Shown piece after piece: positions 6,804 through 14,915 of a stretch of DNA of 16,476 nucleotides. Where the stretch lies: assembly GCA_001603415.1 (NCBI GenBank), contig LUYY01000040.1, positions 1 through 16,476 of the forward strand, written 5' to 3'. How positions within the stretch are numbered: the stretch's first letter is position 1; each line of letters starts with the position of its first letter. The notes beneath the pieces are model-generated. The model had not been told where the DNA came from and ran no database searches. It worked only from the letters and a program-made list of their open reading frames with translations. Both the position numbers and the translations under genes were made by a program. The stretch is from Bacteroidales bacterium Bact_07. Lineage in GTDB: Bacteria > Bacteroidota > Bacteroidia > Bacteroidales > Tenuifilaceae.

Positions 6804-7319
6804 ATGAATAAACGATTAGAACAAGCTATCAATGAGCAAATAAATGCCGAAATTTGGTCGGCATACCTTTACCTATCAATGTCGGCACACTTTGGAGCTC
6901 AGGGCTTTAGTGGCTTTGCTAACTGGTTCAAAATTCAGTGGCAGGAGGAGCTAACACATGCCATGAAATTTTTCGATTACCTAATTGAGCGCGGAAGTAA
7001 GCCTGAGCTCAAGCCCATTAAGGAGGTTCCAACCAAATGGGATTCCCCCCTCCACGCCTTTGAAGAGACGCTAAAACATGAAAGGGAGGTTACCCGCTTA
7101 ATCAATAACCTTATGGATATTGCTATTGAGGAAAAAGACCATGCCGCAAAGGGAATGCTGCAGTGGTTTGTTGACGAGCAGGTTGAAGAAGAGGCCAACG
7201 CTCAGGAAATAATTGATACTTTAAAGCTAATCAATGGTAACGGTAATGGTCTTTTCATGCTCGACCGCGAACTTAAACAACGTGTATTTGTAGATTCTAC
7301 AAAGAAAGCAGCAGAATAA
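6804..7319 (+). CDS. ftnA: Non-haem ferritin
   Basis: A 171-residue iron-storage ferritin that oxidises Fe(II) and stores it as a ferric mineral in a 24-subunit cytoplasmic shell. The four-helix ferroxidase ligands are present: Glu16 (NAEIWSAYLY), Tyr23, Glu49 and His52 (WQEELTHAM), Glu93 (KHERE), and Gln126 with Glu129 (DEQVEEE). There is no haem-ligating Met feature or long extension of the bacterioferritin type, so it belongs to the FtnA-like class. The start follows from the family beginning and the promoter 28 bp upstream. A terminator 24 bp after the stop makes it a single-gene unit. I saw no clear Fur-type operator overlapping the promoter. Confidence 0.96.
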   Translation: MNKRLEQAINEQINAEIWSAYLYLSMSAHFGAQGFSGFANWFKIQWQEELTHAMKFFDYLIERGSKPELKPIKEVPTKWDSPLHAFEETLKHEREVTRLINNLMDIAIEEKDHAAKGMLQWFVDEQVEEEANAQEIIDTLKLINGNGNGLFMLDRELKQRVFVDSTKKAAE

Positions 7320-7343
7320 TAGATGAATCTATTAATGAATAAG

Positions 7344-7370
7344 AAGGGGCTTTCATAGTCCCTTTTTTAT
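7344..7370 (+). terminator. Intrinsic terminator after ferritin
   Basis: AAGGGGCT (7344-7351) pairs with AGTCCCTT (7357-7364), eight pairs with one G-U, around a 5-nt loop. The T-run TTTTTT (7363-7368) follows into TATTTTTC. Confidence 0.87.
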
Positions 7371-7653
7371 TTTTCTTAAACCGAAACCGAATGGGTCAAC
7401 AGAAGTTATTAAATCAGGAGTCTAAATCCCGAATAACTTATCTATATTCTTATTAATCAATGATATATATAAAATGAACTAATACCTACGTTTATATAAA
7501 CTACTCTGTTCACTTTTATTATGAAATTGTGGCATTTTAAAACTTTCACACTGTCTTGTTAACAGTTTTAAACTCTAATTCGCCAGTTTCGTTTCGTTAT
7601 AAAAAAAAATCAAGTAAATTTGTAAGCTTCAAAAAATCTTAAATTTCTACAAA
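7371..7653. other. AT-rich gap upstream of secA
   Basis: No credible gene is present. AAGTTATT (7403-7410) and AATAACTT (7432-7439) form an 8-bp inverted repeat with a 21-nt spacer, of unknown meaning. The rest is AT-rich and ends with the secA promoter element and a run of nine A at 7601-7609. Confidence 0.6.
7592..7622 (+). promoter_or_regulatory. secA promoter
   Basis: TAAATTTG (7615-7622) is an exact TAnnTTTG -7 element. TTTC at 7592-7595 is a three-of-four match to the -33 TTTG with a 19-bp spacer. The secA ATG lies 31 bp after the -7 element. Confidence 0.58.
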
Positions 7654-10600
7654 ATGGGCTTAAGTAACTTTCTTACCAAATTTTTTGGAACTAAATCGGA
7701 TCGCGACCTACGCGAGCTGATGCCAATTGTTAATAAAATCAGGGAGGTTTACCCCAGATATACTACCCTAACCAACGATCAGCTAAGGGAGGAAACTGCA
7801 CGACTACGGCAAACTGTTCGCGACTATATTGCCGACGACGAAGCCAGAGTTGAACAGCTAAAAGTGCAGATGGAATCGGATGAAATTGACTACGAAGAAA
7901 AGGAAAAGCTATACAAGGAGGTTGAACGCTTAACCAAGCAAATCGACGATAAGATTGAGGAAGTTCTAAACCAAATTCTTCCCGATGCCTTTTCCATTGT
8001 AAAGGAAACAGCCCGTAGGTTTAAGGAGAATGAAACCATCGAGGTAACAGCCACTCAATTCGACCGCGACCTTGCTGCCCGAAAAGATTTTGTCACCATT
8101 CAGGGCGACAAAGCCATATACAAAAACCGATGGATGGCTGGAGGCAATGAAATAGTTTGGGATATGGTGCATTACGATGTTCAGCTCATTGGTGGAGTTG
8201 TTCTACATCAGGGTAAAATTGCCGAAATGGCTACCGGTGAAGGTAAAACCCTTGTTGCCACACTGCCTGTATTCCTGAATGCTTTAGCAGGCAAAGGCGT
8301 TCATGTTGTTACAGTGAACGATTACCTTGCTCGCCGTGACTCTGAGTGGATGGGACCCATTTATGAGTTCCACGGGCTTTCCATTGACTGCATCGATAAG
8401 CATCAACCCAACTCTGAGGCTCGCCGTAGAGCTTACAACTGCGATATCACCTACGGAACCAACAATGAGTTTGGTTTCGATTACTTGCGCGATAACATGG
8501 CTATTGCCCCCGACGACTTGGTACAACGCAAACATCACTATGCCATAGTCGATGAGGTCGATTCCGTTTTGATTGACGATGCCCGAACCCCACTCATTAT
8601 TTCCGGTCCAGTCCCCAAGGGCGATGACCAAATGTTTGAGGAATACAAACCCAAGGTTGAAAAGCTTGTTAATGCCCAACGTGCACTCATCACCCAACTC
8701 TTGACCGATGCTCGTAAATTAATTTCCGAGGGAAAAACCGAGGAAGGCGGTAAACTGCTTTTACGGGCTCATAAGGGCTGGCCTAAGTATAAACCCCTCA
8801 TCAAATTCCTTAGCGAACAAGGCAATAAGGCGCTCCTGCTCAAAACCGAAAATTTTTACATGCAGGACAACAACCGCAACATGCACCTTATTACCGATGA
8901 CCTTTACTTTATTATTGACGAAAAGCAGAACTCAGTTGAGTTAACCGATAAGGGTATCGATTTGATGACCAGTTCGGCTGAAGATCCAAAATTTTTCGTC
9001 CTTCCCGATATTGGCAGTGAAATCGCCGAAATTGAAAAAATGCCCATTTCGCAAGGCGAAAAGTTAGCCAAAAAGGACGAATTACTTAGAGAATATGCCG
9101 TGAAATCGGAACGAGTACATACCGTTCATCAGCTTTTAAAAGCATACACCATGTTCGAAAAGGATGTGGAGTATGTGGTGATGGATAATAAAGTGAAAAT
9201 TGTTGATGAGCAAACCGGTCGTATTCTTGAAGGCCGCAGGTACTCCGATGGGCTACACCAAGCCATTGAGGCTAAAGAGCATGTTAAGGTTGAGGCTGCT
9301 ACCCAAACCTTTGCTACAATCACGCTGCAGAACTACTTCCGCATGTACCATAAACTGGCTGGTATGACAGGTACTGCCGAAACCGAGGCTGGTGAGTTCT
9401 GGAGTATTTATAAACTCGATGTTGTTGTAATACCTACCAATAAACCAGTTATCCGCAAGGATATGGACGACTTGGTTTATAAAACCAAGCGAGAAAAGTA
9501 CAATGCTGTTATTGACGAAATTGTAAGACTTCGCGACGCTAATCGCCCAGTTCTGGTGGGTACCACATCGGTTGAGGTGTCGGAATTGCTTAGCCGAATG
9601 CTTAAACTCAAAGGCATACCACACAATGTGTTAAATGCAAAGCAGCATCAACGCGAAGCCGAAATCGTAGCCCATGCAGGGATACCCAAAACGGTGACCA
9701 TTGCCACCAACATGGCAGGCCGTGGTACTGACATTAAGCTTACCCCCGAGTCGCGTACTGCAGGTGGTTTGGCCATTATTGGTACCGAACGCCATGAATC
9801 GAGACGTGTTGACCGCCAGCTGCGTGGTCGTTCAGGACGCCAAGGCGATCCGGGAACATCGCAATTCTACGTTTCGCTTGAGGATGACCTTATGCGCCTA
9901 TTTGGTTCCGACCGTATTGCCAAGGTCATGGATGCCATGGGGCACAAGGAGGGCGATGTAATTCAGCATTCAATGGTATCAAAGTCCATTGAGCGCGCCC
10001 AGAAAAAGGTTGAAGAAAACAACTTTGGCATTCGTAAGCGACTGTTGGAATACGACGACGTTATGAACGCACAGCGTGAAGTTATTTACAAACGCCGTCG
10101 CCATGCGCTATTTGGTGAACGACTCGACGTTGACATCTCAAACATGTTCATGGATGTTTGTGAAGCTATTGTTAACGAATACCATGGCAATTACGAGTAC
10201 GAGGATTTCAAACTTGAAATAATCAAGCAGTTCTCGCTCGATGTTCCCATCACCGAAGACGAATACCTTGAACTAAAAACTTCCGAAATTGCACATAGGC
10301 TCTATAAGGTAGCCCTTGAATCATATGATCGTAAGGCACACGAAATTGCCCGTCAGGCATACCCTGTTATCAAAGAGGTTTATGAAAAGCAAGCGGCAGT
10401 TTACGAAAATATTGTAGTTCCCATTTCCGATGGTCAAAAGGTTTATCAAACAGTTACTAACCTTAAAAAAGCATATGAAACCGGTGGGAAGGAACTTATT
10501 CGTTCATTTACAAAGAACATCATACTCTTCACCATTGACGAGTACTGGAAAGAGCATCTGCGCGAAATGGACGACCTTAAACAAAGCGTTCAAAATGCAG

Positions 10601-10935
10601 TTTATGAACAAAAAGACCCATTACTCATATACAAACTGGAGGCTTTTGACCTATTCCGAACCATGATAGATAATCTTAATCGCGATATAGTTTCTATTCT
10701 CGTTAAGGCATTCATTCCGCTTCGCGATCCCAATCAGGTTCAGGAGGCACGTCAAACGCGCAGAACCGATATGAGTAAGTATCAAACCAGCCGTACCGAT
10801 ACCCTACAACCCGGTGCAAATACACAGGAGCAAAGCCGCCAGCCCGTTAAGGTTGAGGTTAGGGTTGGCCGCAACGATCCATGTCCTTGCGGTAGCGGCA
10901 AAAAGTATAAGAATTGCCACGGCAAAAACCTATAA
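7654..10935 (+). CDS. secA: Preprotein translocase ATPase SecA
   Basis: The ATP-driven motor that pushes unfolded preproteins through SecYEG at the inner membrane. It has 1093 residues against ~900 in E. coli. Walker A is MATGEGKT (192-199) and the DEAD-type motif is DEVD (300-303), followed by DDARTPLIISG. NBD2 carries MAGRGTDIK (~686-694) and the arginine-finger helix GRSGRQGDPG (725-734). The extreme C-terminus is a zinc-binding SEC-C motif, CPCGSGKKYKNCH, with Cys1077, Cys1079, Cys1088 and His1089; this tail binds SecB or ribosomes in other bacteria. Extra length comes mainly from a charged coiled-coil-like insertion at ~61-107 and a second insertion at ~330-410 at the base of the preprotein cross-linking domain. 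argS begins 20 bp after the stop, suggesting co-transcription. Confidence 0.98.
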   Translation: MGLSNFLTKFFGTKSDRDLRELMPIVNKIREVYPRYTTLTNDQLREETARLRQTVRDYIADDEARVEQLKVQMESDEIDYEEKEKLYKEVERLTKQIDDKIEEVLNQILPDAFSIVKETARRFKENETIEVTATQFDRDLAARKDFVTIQGDKAIYKNRWMAGGNEIVWDMVHYDVQLIGGVVLHQGKIAEMATGEGKTLVATLPVFLNALAGKGVHVVTVNDYLARRDSEWMGPIYEFHGLSIDCIDKHQPNSEARRRAYNCDITYGTNNEFGFDYLRDNMAIAPDDLVQRKHHYAIVDEVDSVLIDDARTPLIISGPVPKGDDQMFEEYKPKVEKLVNAQRALITQLLTDARKLISEGKTEEGGKLLLRAHKGWPKYKPLIKFLSEQGNKALLLKTENFYMQDNNRNMHLITDDLYFIIDEKQNSVELTDKGIDLMTSSAEDPKFFVLPDIGSEIAEIEKMPISQGEKLAKKDELLREYAVKSERVHTVHQLLKAYTMFEKDVEYVVMDNKVKIVDEQTGRILEGRRYSDGLHQAIEAKEHVKVEAATQTFATITLQNYFRMYHKLAGMTGTAETEAGEFWSIYKLDVVVIPTNKPVIRKDMDDLVYKTKREKYNAVIDEIVRLRDANRPVLVGTTSVEVSELLSRMLKLKGIPHNVLNAKQHQREAEIVAHAGIPKTVTIATNMAGRGTDIKLTPESRTAGGLAIIGTERHESRRVDRQLRGRSGRQGDPGTSQFYVSLEDDLMRLFGSDRIAKVMDAMGHKEGDVIQHSMVSKSIERAQKKVEENNFGIRKRLLEYDDVMNAQREVIYKRRRHALFGERLDVDISNMFMDVCEAIVNEYHGNYEYEDFKLEIIKQFSLDVPITEDEYLELKTSEIAHRLYKVALESYDRKAHEIARQAYPVIKEVYEKQAAVYENIVVPISDGQKVYQTVTNLKKAYETGGKELIRSFTKNIILFTIDEYWKEHLREMDDLKQSVQNAVYEQKDPLLIYKLEAFDLFRTMIDNLNRDIVSILVKAFIPLRDPNQVQEARQTRRTDMSKYQTSRTDTLQPGANTQEQSRQPVKVEVRVGRNDPCPCGSGKKYKNCHGKNL

Positions 10936-10955
10936 ATACTGAACTGTAAGAAACA

Positions 10956-12746
10956 ATGACAGCAGAGAAGTTTGTTCAAGAAATTGCAAAATCGGCAGCA
11001 GAAAAGTTATATAACCAACCTATTGCCGAGAGTTTAATACAAATTCAAAAAACCAGAAAAGAGTTTGAAGGCGACTACACCATGGTCGCCTTTCCGCTGC
11101 TAAGGTTATCGCGCAAATCGCCCGAAGAGACATGCAAGGAGATTGGCGATCAAATGGTTGCATTAAACAGCCAAATTGAGCGATACAACGTTATCAAGGG
11201 CTTTTTGAATATCACCCTATCAAAATCATATTGGGCTAACACGCTGAATTCCATAACCCAAACCGATGAGTTTGGATTTACCAAACCCAAAACGGACAAG
11301 CCTGTCGTTATAGAATTTTCATCACCCAACACTAACAAACCATTGCATTTAGGTCATATTAGGAACAACCTGCTTGGCTTGTCCATTTCCCGAATAATGG
11401 AAAAGTCAGGTAAACGAGTTGTTAAGGTTAACCTCGTGAACGACCGTGGAATTCACATCTGCAAGTCGATGCTTGCCTGGCAAAAATTTGGCAATGGCGA
11501 AACCCCACAAACAAGTGGAAAAAAGGGCGATCACCTGGTAGGTGATTACTACGTAAAGTTCGATAAGGAGTATAAGGCTCAAATCGAAGAACTTAAATCC
11601 AAAGGAATGTCCGAAGATGAGGCAAAGGTTAAAGCCCCCATCATTCAGGAAGCTCAGGAAATGCTTAGGCGTTGGGAAGCCAAGGATCCCGAGGTTATAG
11701 AACTCTGGAAAACAATGAACGGTTGGGTTTACCAAGGTTTCGATAAAACCTATGCCGATTTGGGTATCAGCTTCGATAAGGTTTACTACGAATCGGAAAC
11801 CTACCTTTTGGGAAAATCGGTGGTAATGGACGGCCTTAACCGTGGGATATTCTTCAAAAAAGAAGATGGTTCGGTGTGGATTGACCTTACCAGCGATGGG
11901 TTAGATCAAAAATTGCTTTTACGTGGCGATGGGACTTCGGTTTATATCACCCAGGATATTGGCACTGCCATTCAGCGTTACAACGAGTTCATGTTCGATG
12001 AGCACATCTACGTTGTTGGAAACGAACAGGAATACCACTTTCAGGTATTAAAGTTGATAATGAAGAAGTTGGGCTACCACTGGAGCGATGCCCTATTCCA
12101 TCTATCCTACGGCATGGTTCAGCTGCCCGAGGGCAAAATGAAATCGCGCGAGGGCACGGTTGTTGATGCCGATGATCTGATTGAAGAAATGATTGAAACA
12201 GCACGTCAGATGTCAGAGGAGTTAGGAAAACTCGATGATGTTGACCATGGCCTAGCATCGGAGGTTATCAGGATGGTGGGTTTAGCAGCGCTTAAGTACT
12301 TCATCCTAAAGGTTGATCCCAAAAAGAACATGACCTTTAACCCCAAGGAATCCATTGATTTTAACGGGAATACAGGCCCATTCATACAGTACACTCATGC
12401 CCGAATTAAGTCAGTTCTTGCCAAGGCAGTCAATGCAGGCTTTCAGGTGAAAGGCATTATCAAACCTGAGTATATCAGCAACTCCAAGGAACTCGATTTA
12501 ATTCAGCAAATTAGTCAATTCCCTGAAATAGTTCAAGCAGCAGCTGAAAATCATAACCCTGCACTAATAGCAAATTACGCATACGAACTTGCAAAGGAAT
12601 ACAATCAATTCTACCATGATTTTACCATCCTTAAAGAACCTAACGAAGGAGTAAGGTTGCTAAGGTTATCGCTCTCGGAACAGGTAGCCAATATAATCAA
12701 ACGTGCCATGTGGTTATTGGGAATTGAAGTGCCTGAAAGGATGTAA
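10956..12746 (+). CDS. argS: Arginyl-tRNA synthetase
   Basis: The class Ia synthetase that attaches arginine to tRNA-Arg in the cytoplasm; family members usually need tRNA bound to activate arginine. Of 596 residues, the first ~110 form the N-terminal additional domain that contacts the tRNA D-loop. The HIGH-type motif is HLGH at 131-134, within SSPNTNKPLHLGHIRNN. The KMSKS-equivalent loop reads KMKSREG (394-400). The C-terminal anticodon-binding DALR-type domain contains TGPFIQYTHARI and ends near VPERM. Length is normal. The gene starts 20 bp after secA and its stop is 19 bp before the next start, so it probably sits in a secA-argS transcript. No Shine-Dalgarno is visible. Confidence 0.97.
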   Translation: MTAEKFVQEIAKSAAEKLYNQPIAESLIQIQKTRKEFEGDYTMVAFPLLRLSRKSPEETCKEIGDQMVALNSQIERYNVIKGFLNITLSKSYWANTLNSITQTDEFGFTKPKTDKPVVIEFSSPNTNKPLHLGHIRNNLLGLSISRIMEKSGKRVVKVNLVNDRGIHICKSMLAWQKFGNGETPQTSGKKGDHLVGDYYVKFDKEYKAQIEELKSKGMSEDEAKVKAPIIQEAQEMLRRWEAKDPEVIELWKTMNGWVYQGFDKTYADLGISFDKVYYESETYLLGKSVVMDGLNRGIFFKKEDGSVWIDLTSDGLDQKLLLRGDGTSVYITQDIGTAIQRYNEFMFDEHIYVVGNEQEYHFQVLKLIMKKLGYHWSDALFHLSYGMVQLPEGKMKSREGTVVDADDLIEEMIETARQMSEELGKLDDVDHGLASEVIRMVGLAALKYFILKVDPKKNMTFNPKESIDFNGNTGPFIQYTHARIKSVLAKAVNAGFQVKGIIKPEYISNSKELDLIQQISQFPEIVQAAAENHNPALIANYAYELAKEYNQFYHDFTILKEPNEGVRLLRLSLSEQVANIIKRAMWLLGIEVPERM

Positions 12747-12765
12747 CCCATTGAATTTGTTTAGT

Positions 12766-13413
12766 ATGCAATGGAATAAATTTTGCCTTTCTGCCTTTGT
12801 ATTTTTGGTTACAGCCTTTAACGTTAAGGCACAGGAATATGAGCCCGCCAAGGATTTGGGCTCTGAGTTTGGAATAACTGGCATGTTTGGAAAAGAAGGG
12901 ATTGATGGGAACTCATCACCTTTTTACGGAATCTCAGGTGCTTACTTTTACGATTTAAGGAATGGAGTGCGAGTTGGAATAAATAGGTATTACGATTATA
13001 GTGGCGCCCAATATGGGTATTTGCTCCCAATCTACTATGCTCACCGAACCAGTTCAAGCAGAAGCAAAGCCCCATTTGAGTTTGAAACCTTTGGCGAATT
13101 TATGTTAGAGCTTTTTACCCATTTAATTCCGGGCCGTGCCGAGTTTAATGTTGGCCCCGTACTTGGTTACTTTAAAACATCAAATCAAACCATTAACAAT
13201 GGCTACAAACTCACTAATCAAGCATACTTAGCGGCAAACGCTAAGATCAGACTTACATTTCAGATTTGGCGTTTCAATCTGGGAGGAAACTTTGGAGCCA
13301 GCTACATCCCTTCAAAGAACTTTTACCTGGTTTCGCCCGATCCCATGCTTAACGGAAATAGAACCAGCTGGTCGCTCGAAGCAGGAGCCATTCTATCATT
13401 CTCTTTTGATTAA
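12766..13413 (+). CDS. Exported protein, probable small outer-membrane beta-barrel
   Basis: I do not recognise a named family. The ATG at 12766 is preferred because it places a clean signal peptide at the N-terminus (MQWNKFCLSAFVFLVTAFNVKA, likely cut before QEYEP). An in-frame ATG at 12703 would overlap argS and bury the signal. The mature ~193 residues are rich in Gly, Tyr, Phe and Asn, with alternating hydrophobic/polar stretches such as FNVGPVLGYFKTS, AKIRLTFQIWRFNLGGNFGASYI and a final SLEAGAILSFSFD. These are typical of transmembrane beta-strands. The terminal Phe before the last Asp resembles the C-terminal aromatic recognised by the BAM machinery. The gene starts 19 bp after argS and may be read through from it. 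Confidence 0.72.
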   Translation: MQWNKFCLSAFVFLVTAFNVKAQEYEPAKDLGSEFGITGMFGKEGIDGNSSPFYGISGAYFYDLRNGVRVGINRYYDYSGAQYGYLLPIYYAHRTSSSRSKAPFEFETFGEFMLELFTHLIPGRAEFNVGPVLGYFKTSNQTINNGYKLTNQAYLAANAKIRLTFQIWRFNLGGNFGASYIPSKNFYLVSPDPMLNGNRTSWSLEAGAILSFSFD

Positions 13414-13440
13414 ATTTAAAGCAAAACCTATATTTTTTAT

Positions 13441-13448
13441 TAAGTTTG
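13441..13448 (+). promoter_or_regulatory. -7 promoter element for ffh
   Basis: TAAGTTTG matches TAnnTTTG exactly and lies 30 bp before the ffh ATG. The nearest -33-like word is TTTA at 13415-13418 with a 22-bp spacer, slightly long and imperfect. It gives ffh independent transcription from the preceding gene. Confidence 0.52.
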
Positions 13449-13478
13449 CATACTAATTAGAAATAAGAGCATACGAAT

Positions 13479-14813
13479 ATGTTTGAGAATTTAACCGATA
13501 GGCTTGAGCGCTCTTTTAAGATACTAAAAGGTGAAGGTAAAATCACCGAGATTAATGTTGCCGAAACCGTCAAGGAAATCCGCAAAGCACTAATTGAGGC
13601 CGACGTTAACTACAAGGTTGCTAAAACCTTTACCGATGAGGTTAAGCGGAAGGCACTTGGCATGAACGTTTTGAATGCCATTAAGCCCGGGCAATTAATG
13701 GTAAAGGTGGTTCACGATGAGCTTGTAACCCTAATGGGCGGACAAGCCACCGAAATAACCCTATCAGGAAATCCAACCGTAATTCTTATTGCGGGTTTGC
13801 AAGGTTCCGGTAAAACAACCTTCTCGGCAAAGCTTGCTAACCACCTGAAACATAAAAAAGGGAAAAGCCCGCTACTGGTTGCTGGCGACGTTTACCGACC
13901 CGCTGCTATTGAACAGCTAAAAGTTCTGGGACAGCAAATCAATGTTCCCGTATTTACCATACCGGGTAGCAACAATCCTATCGACATAGCCAAGGAAGCA
14001 GTTAAACAGGCAAAAAACAACAACCAAAACGTTGTAATTATTGATACCGCTGGTCGTTTGGCCATCGACGAGGAGATGATGAAGGAGGTTGAAGCCATTA
14101 AAAAGGCAGTTTCGCCCAACGAAATTCTCTTTGTAGTAGACTCAATGACCGGTCAGGATGCGGTTAACACAGCTAAGGAATTTAACGATAGGCTCAACTT
14201 TGATGGTGTAGTTCTCACCAAGCTCGATGGCGATACGCGCGGTGGTGCAGCCCTTTCAATCCGGGCTGTGGTGGACAAACCCATTAAGTTTGTAAGCACC
14301 GGCGAGAAACTCGATGCCCTCGATATTTTCCACCCCGACCGCATGGCCGATCGTATCCTGGGCATGGGCGATATAGTTTCGTTGGTTGAAAAAGCCCAAG
14401 AACAATACGATGCCGAACAGGCAAAAATTTTGCACAAGAAAATTCTAAAGGATCAGTTTAACTTTAACGATTTTCTGGAGCAAATAAACCAAATAAAAAA
14501 GATGGGGAATCTAAAAGACCTAGCAGGAATGATTCCCGGAGTCGGCAAAGCTTTAAAGGATATCGATATTGATGACAATGCTTTTAAAAGCATTGAAGCC
14601 ATAATCAAATCGATGACCCCCGAGGAACGCGAGAATCCATCATTGATGAATGGTAGCCGCCGTAAGCGTATTGCCGAAGGCAGTGGCACATCAATTGCTG
14701 AGGTTAACCGCCTACTTAAGCAGTTTGAAGACATGCGCAAGCTGATGAAGATGGTTTCGGGCGGTGGTGCAAAAAATTTAGCACGAATGATGAACCAACC
14801 ACATAGGAGATAG
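13479..14813 (+). CDS. ffh: Signal recognition particle protein Ffh
   Basis: The SRP GTPase that binds signal sequences on the ribosome with 4.5S RNA and delivers nascent membrane proteins to FtsY at SecYEG. Of 444 residues, 1-~90 form the N four-helix bundle. The G domain has the P-loop GLQGSGKTT (106-114), DTAGR (189-193) and the guanine-specificity TKLDGD (247-252). The M domain from ~305 is Met-rich, with the finger-loop region NQIKKMGNLKDLAGMIPG and the RNA-binding SRRKRIAEGSG at 393-403. It ends with a short basic tail. Length is typical for the family. It has its own probable promoter. The heptamer array, rather than a clear terminator, follows the gene. Confidence 0.98.
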   Translation: MFENLTDRLERSFKILKGEGKITEINVAETVKEIRKALIEADVNYKVAKTFTDEVKRKALGMNVLNAIKPGQLMVKVVHDELVTLMGGQATEITLSGNPTVILIAGLQGSGKTTFSAKLANHLKHKKGKSPLLVAGDVYRPAAIEQLKVLGQQINVPVFTIPGSNNPIDIAKEAVKQAKNNNQNVVIIDTAGRLAIDEEMMKEVEAIKKAVSPNEILFVVDSMTGQDAVNTAKEFNDRLNFDGVVLTKLDGDTRGGAALSIRAVVDKPIKFVSTGEKLDALDIFHPDRMADRILGMGDIVSLVEKAQEQYDAEQAKILHKKILKDQFNFNDFLEQINQIKKMGNLKDLAGMIPGVGKALKDIDIDDNAFKSIEAIIKSMTPEERENPSLMNGSRRKRIAEGSGTSIAEVNRLLKQFEDMRKLMKMVSGGGAKNLARMMNQPHRR

Positions 14814-14822
14814 GTTTTGGTT

Positions 14823-14861
14823 TTTAGTGTTTAGTGTTTAGTGTTTAGTGTTTAGTGTTTG
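14823..14861. repeat. TTTAGTG heptamer tandem array
   Basis: Five perfect head-to-tail copies of TTTAGTG occupy 14823-14857, followed by a partial TTTG (14858-14861). The array lies between the ffh stop and the folD start, 55 bp from the folD ATG. Perfect identity of the units suggests recent expansion by slippage. Confidence 0.95.
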
Positions 14862-14893
14862 GATTTCGGAATTCTAACTTCAAGTAAATTTTG
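14858..14893 (+). promoter_or_regulatory. Possible folD promoter at the array edge
   Basis: TAAATTTTG (14885-14893) is a -7-like word with one extra T. TTTG (14858-14861), the truncated last unit of the heptamer array, could serve as -33 but with a 23-bp spacer. Weak, but this is the only candidate close to folD. Confidence 0.28.
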
Positions 14894-14915
14894 TATAATA
14901 TTAACTCTAAAATCC

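Noticed and set aside
8284..8697. 137-residue minus-strand frame inside secA
   Set aside because: It lies wholly within a strongly conserved part of secA. Its translation has no recognisable motif and is a mirror of the coding frame.
12703..12765. Longer N-terminus for the exported barrel-like protein starting at 12703
   Set aside because: It would overlap argS by 44 bp and bury the signal peptide behind 21 residues. ATG 12766 gives a normal signal peptide.
14859..14915. Upstream TTG extension of folD
   Set aside because: The extension begins in the heptamer array and has no counterpart in FolD. MELLDGKRIADEI is the natural start.
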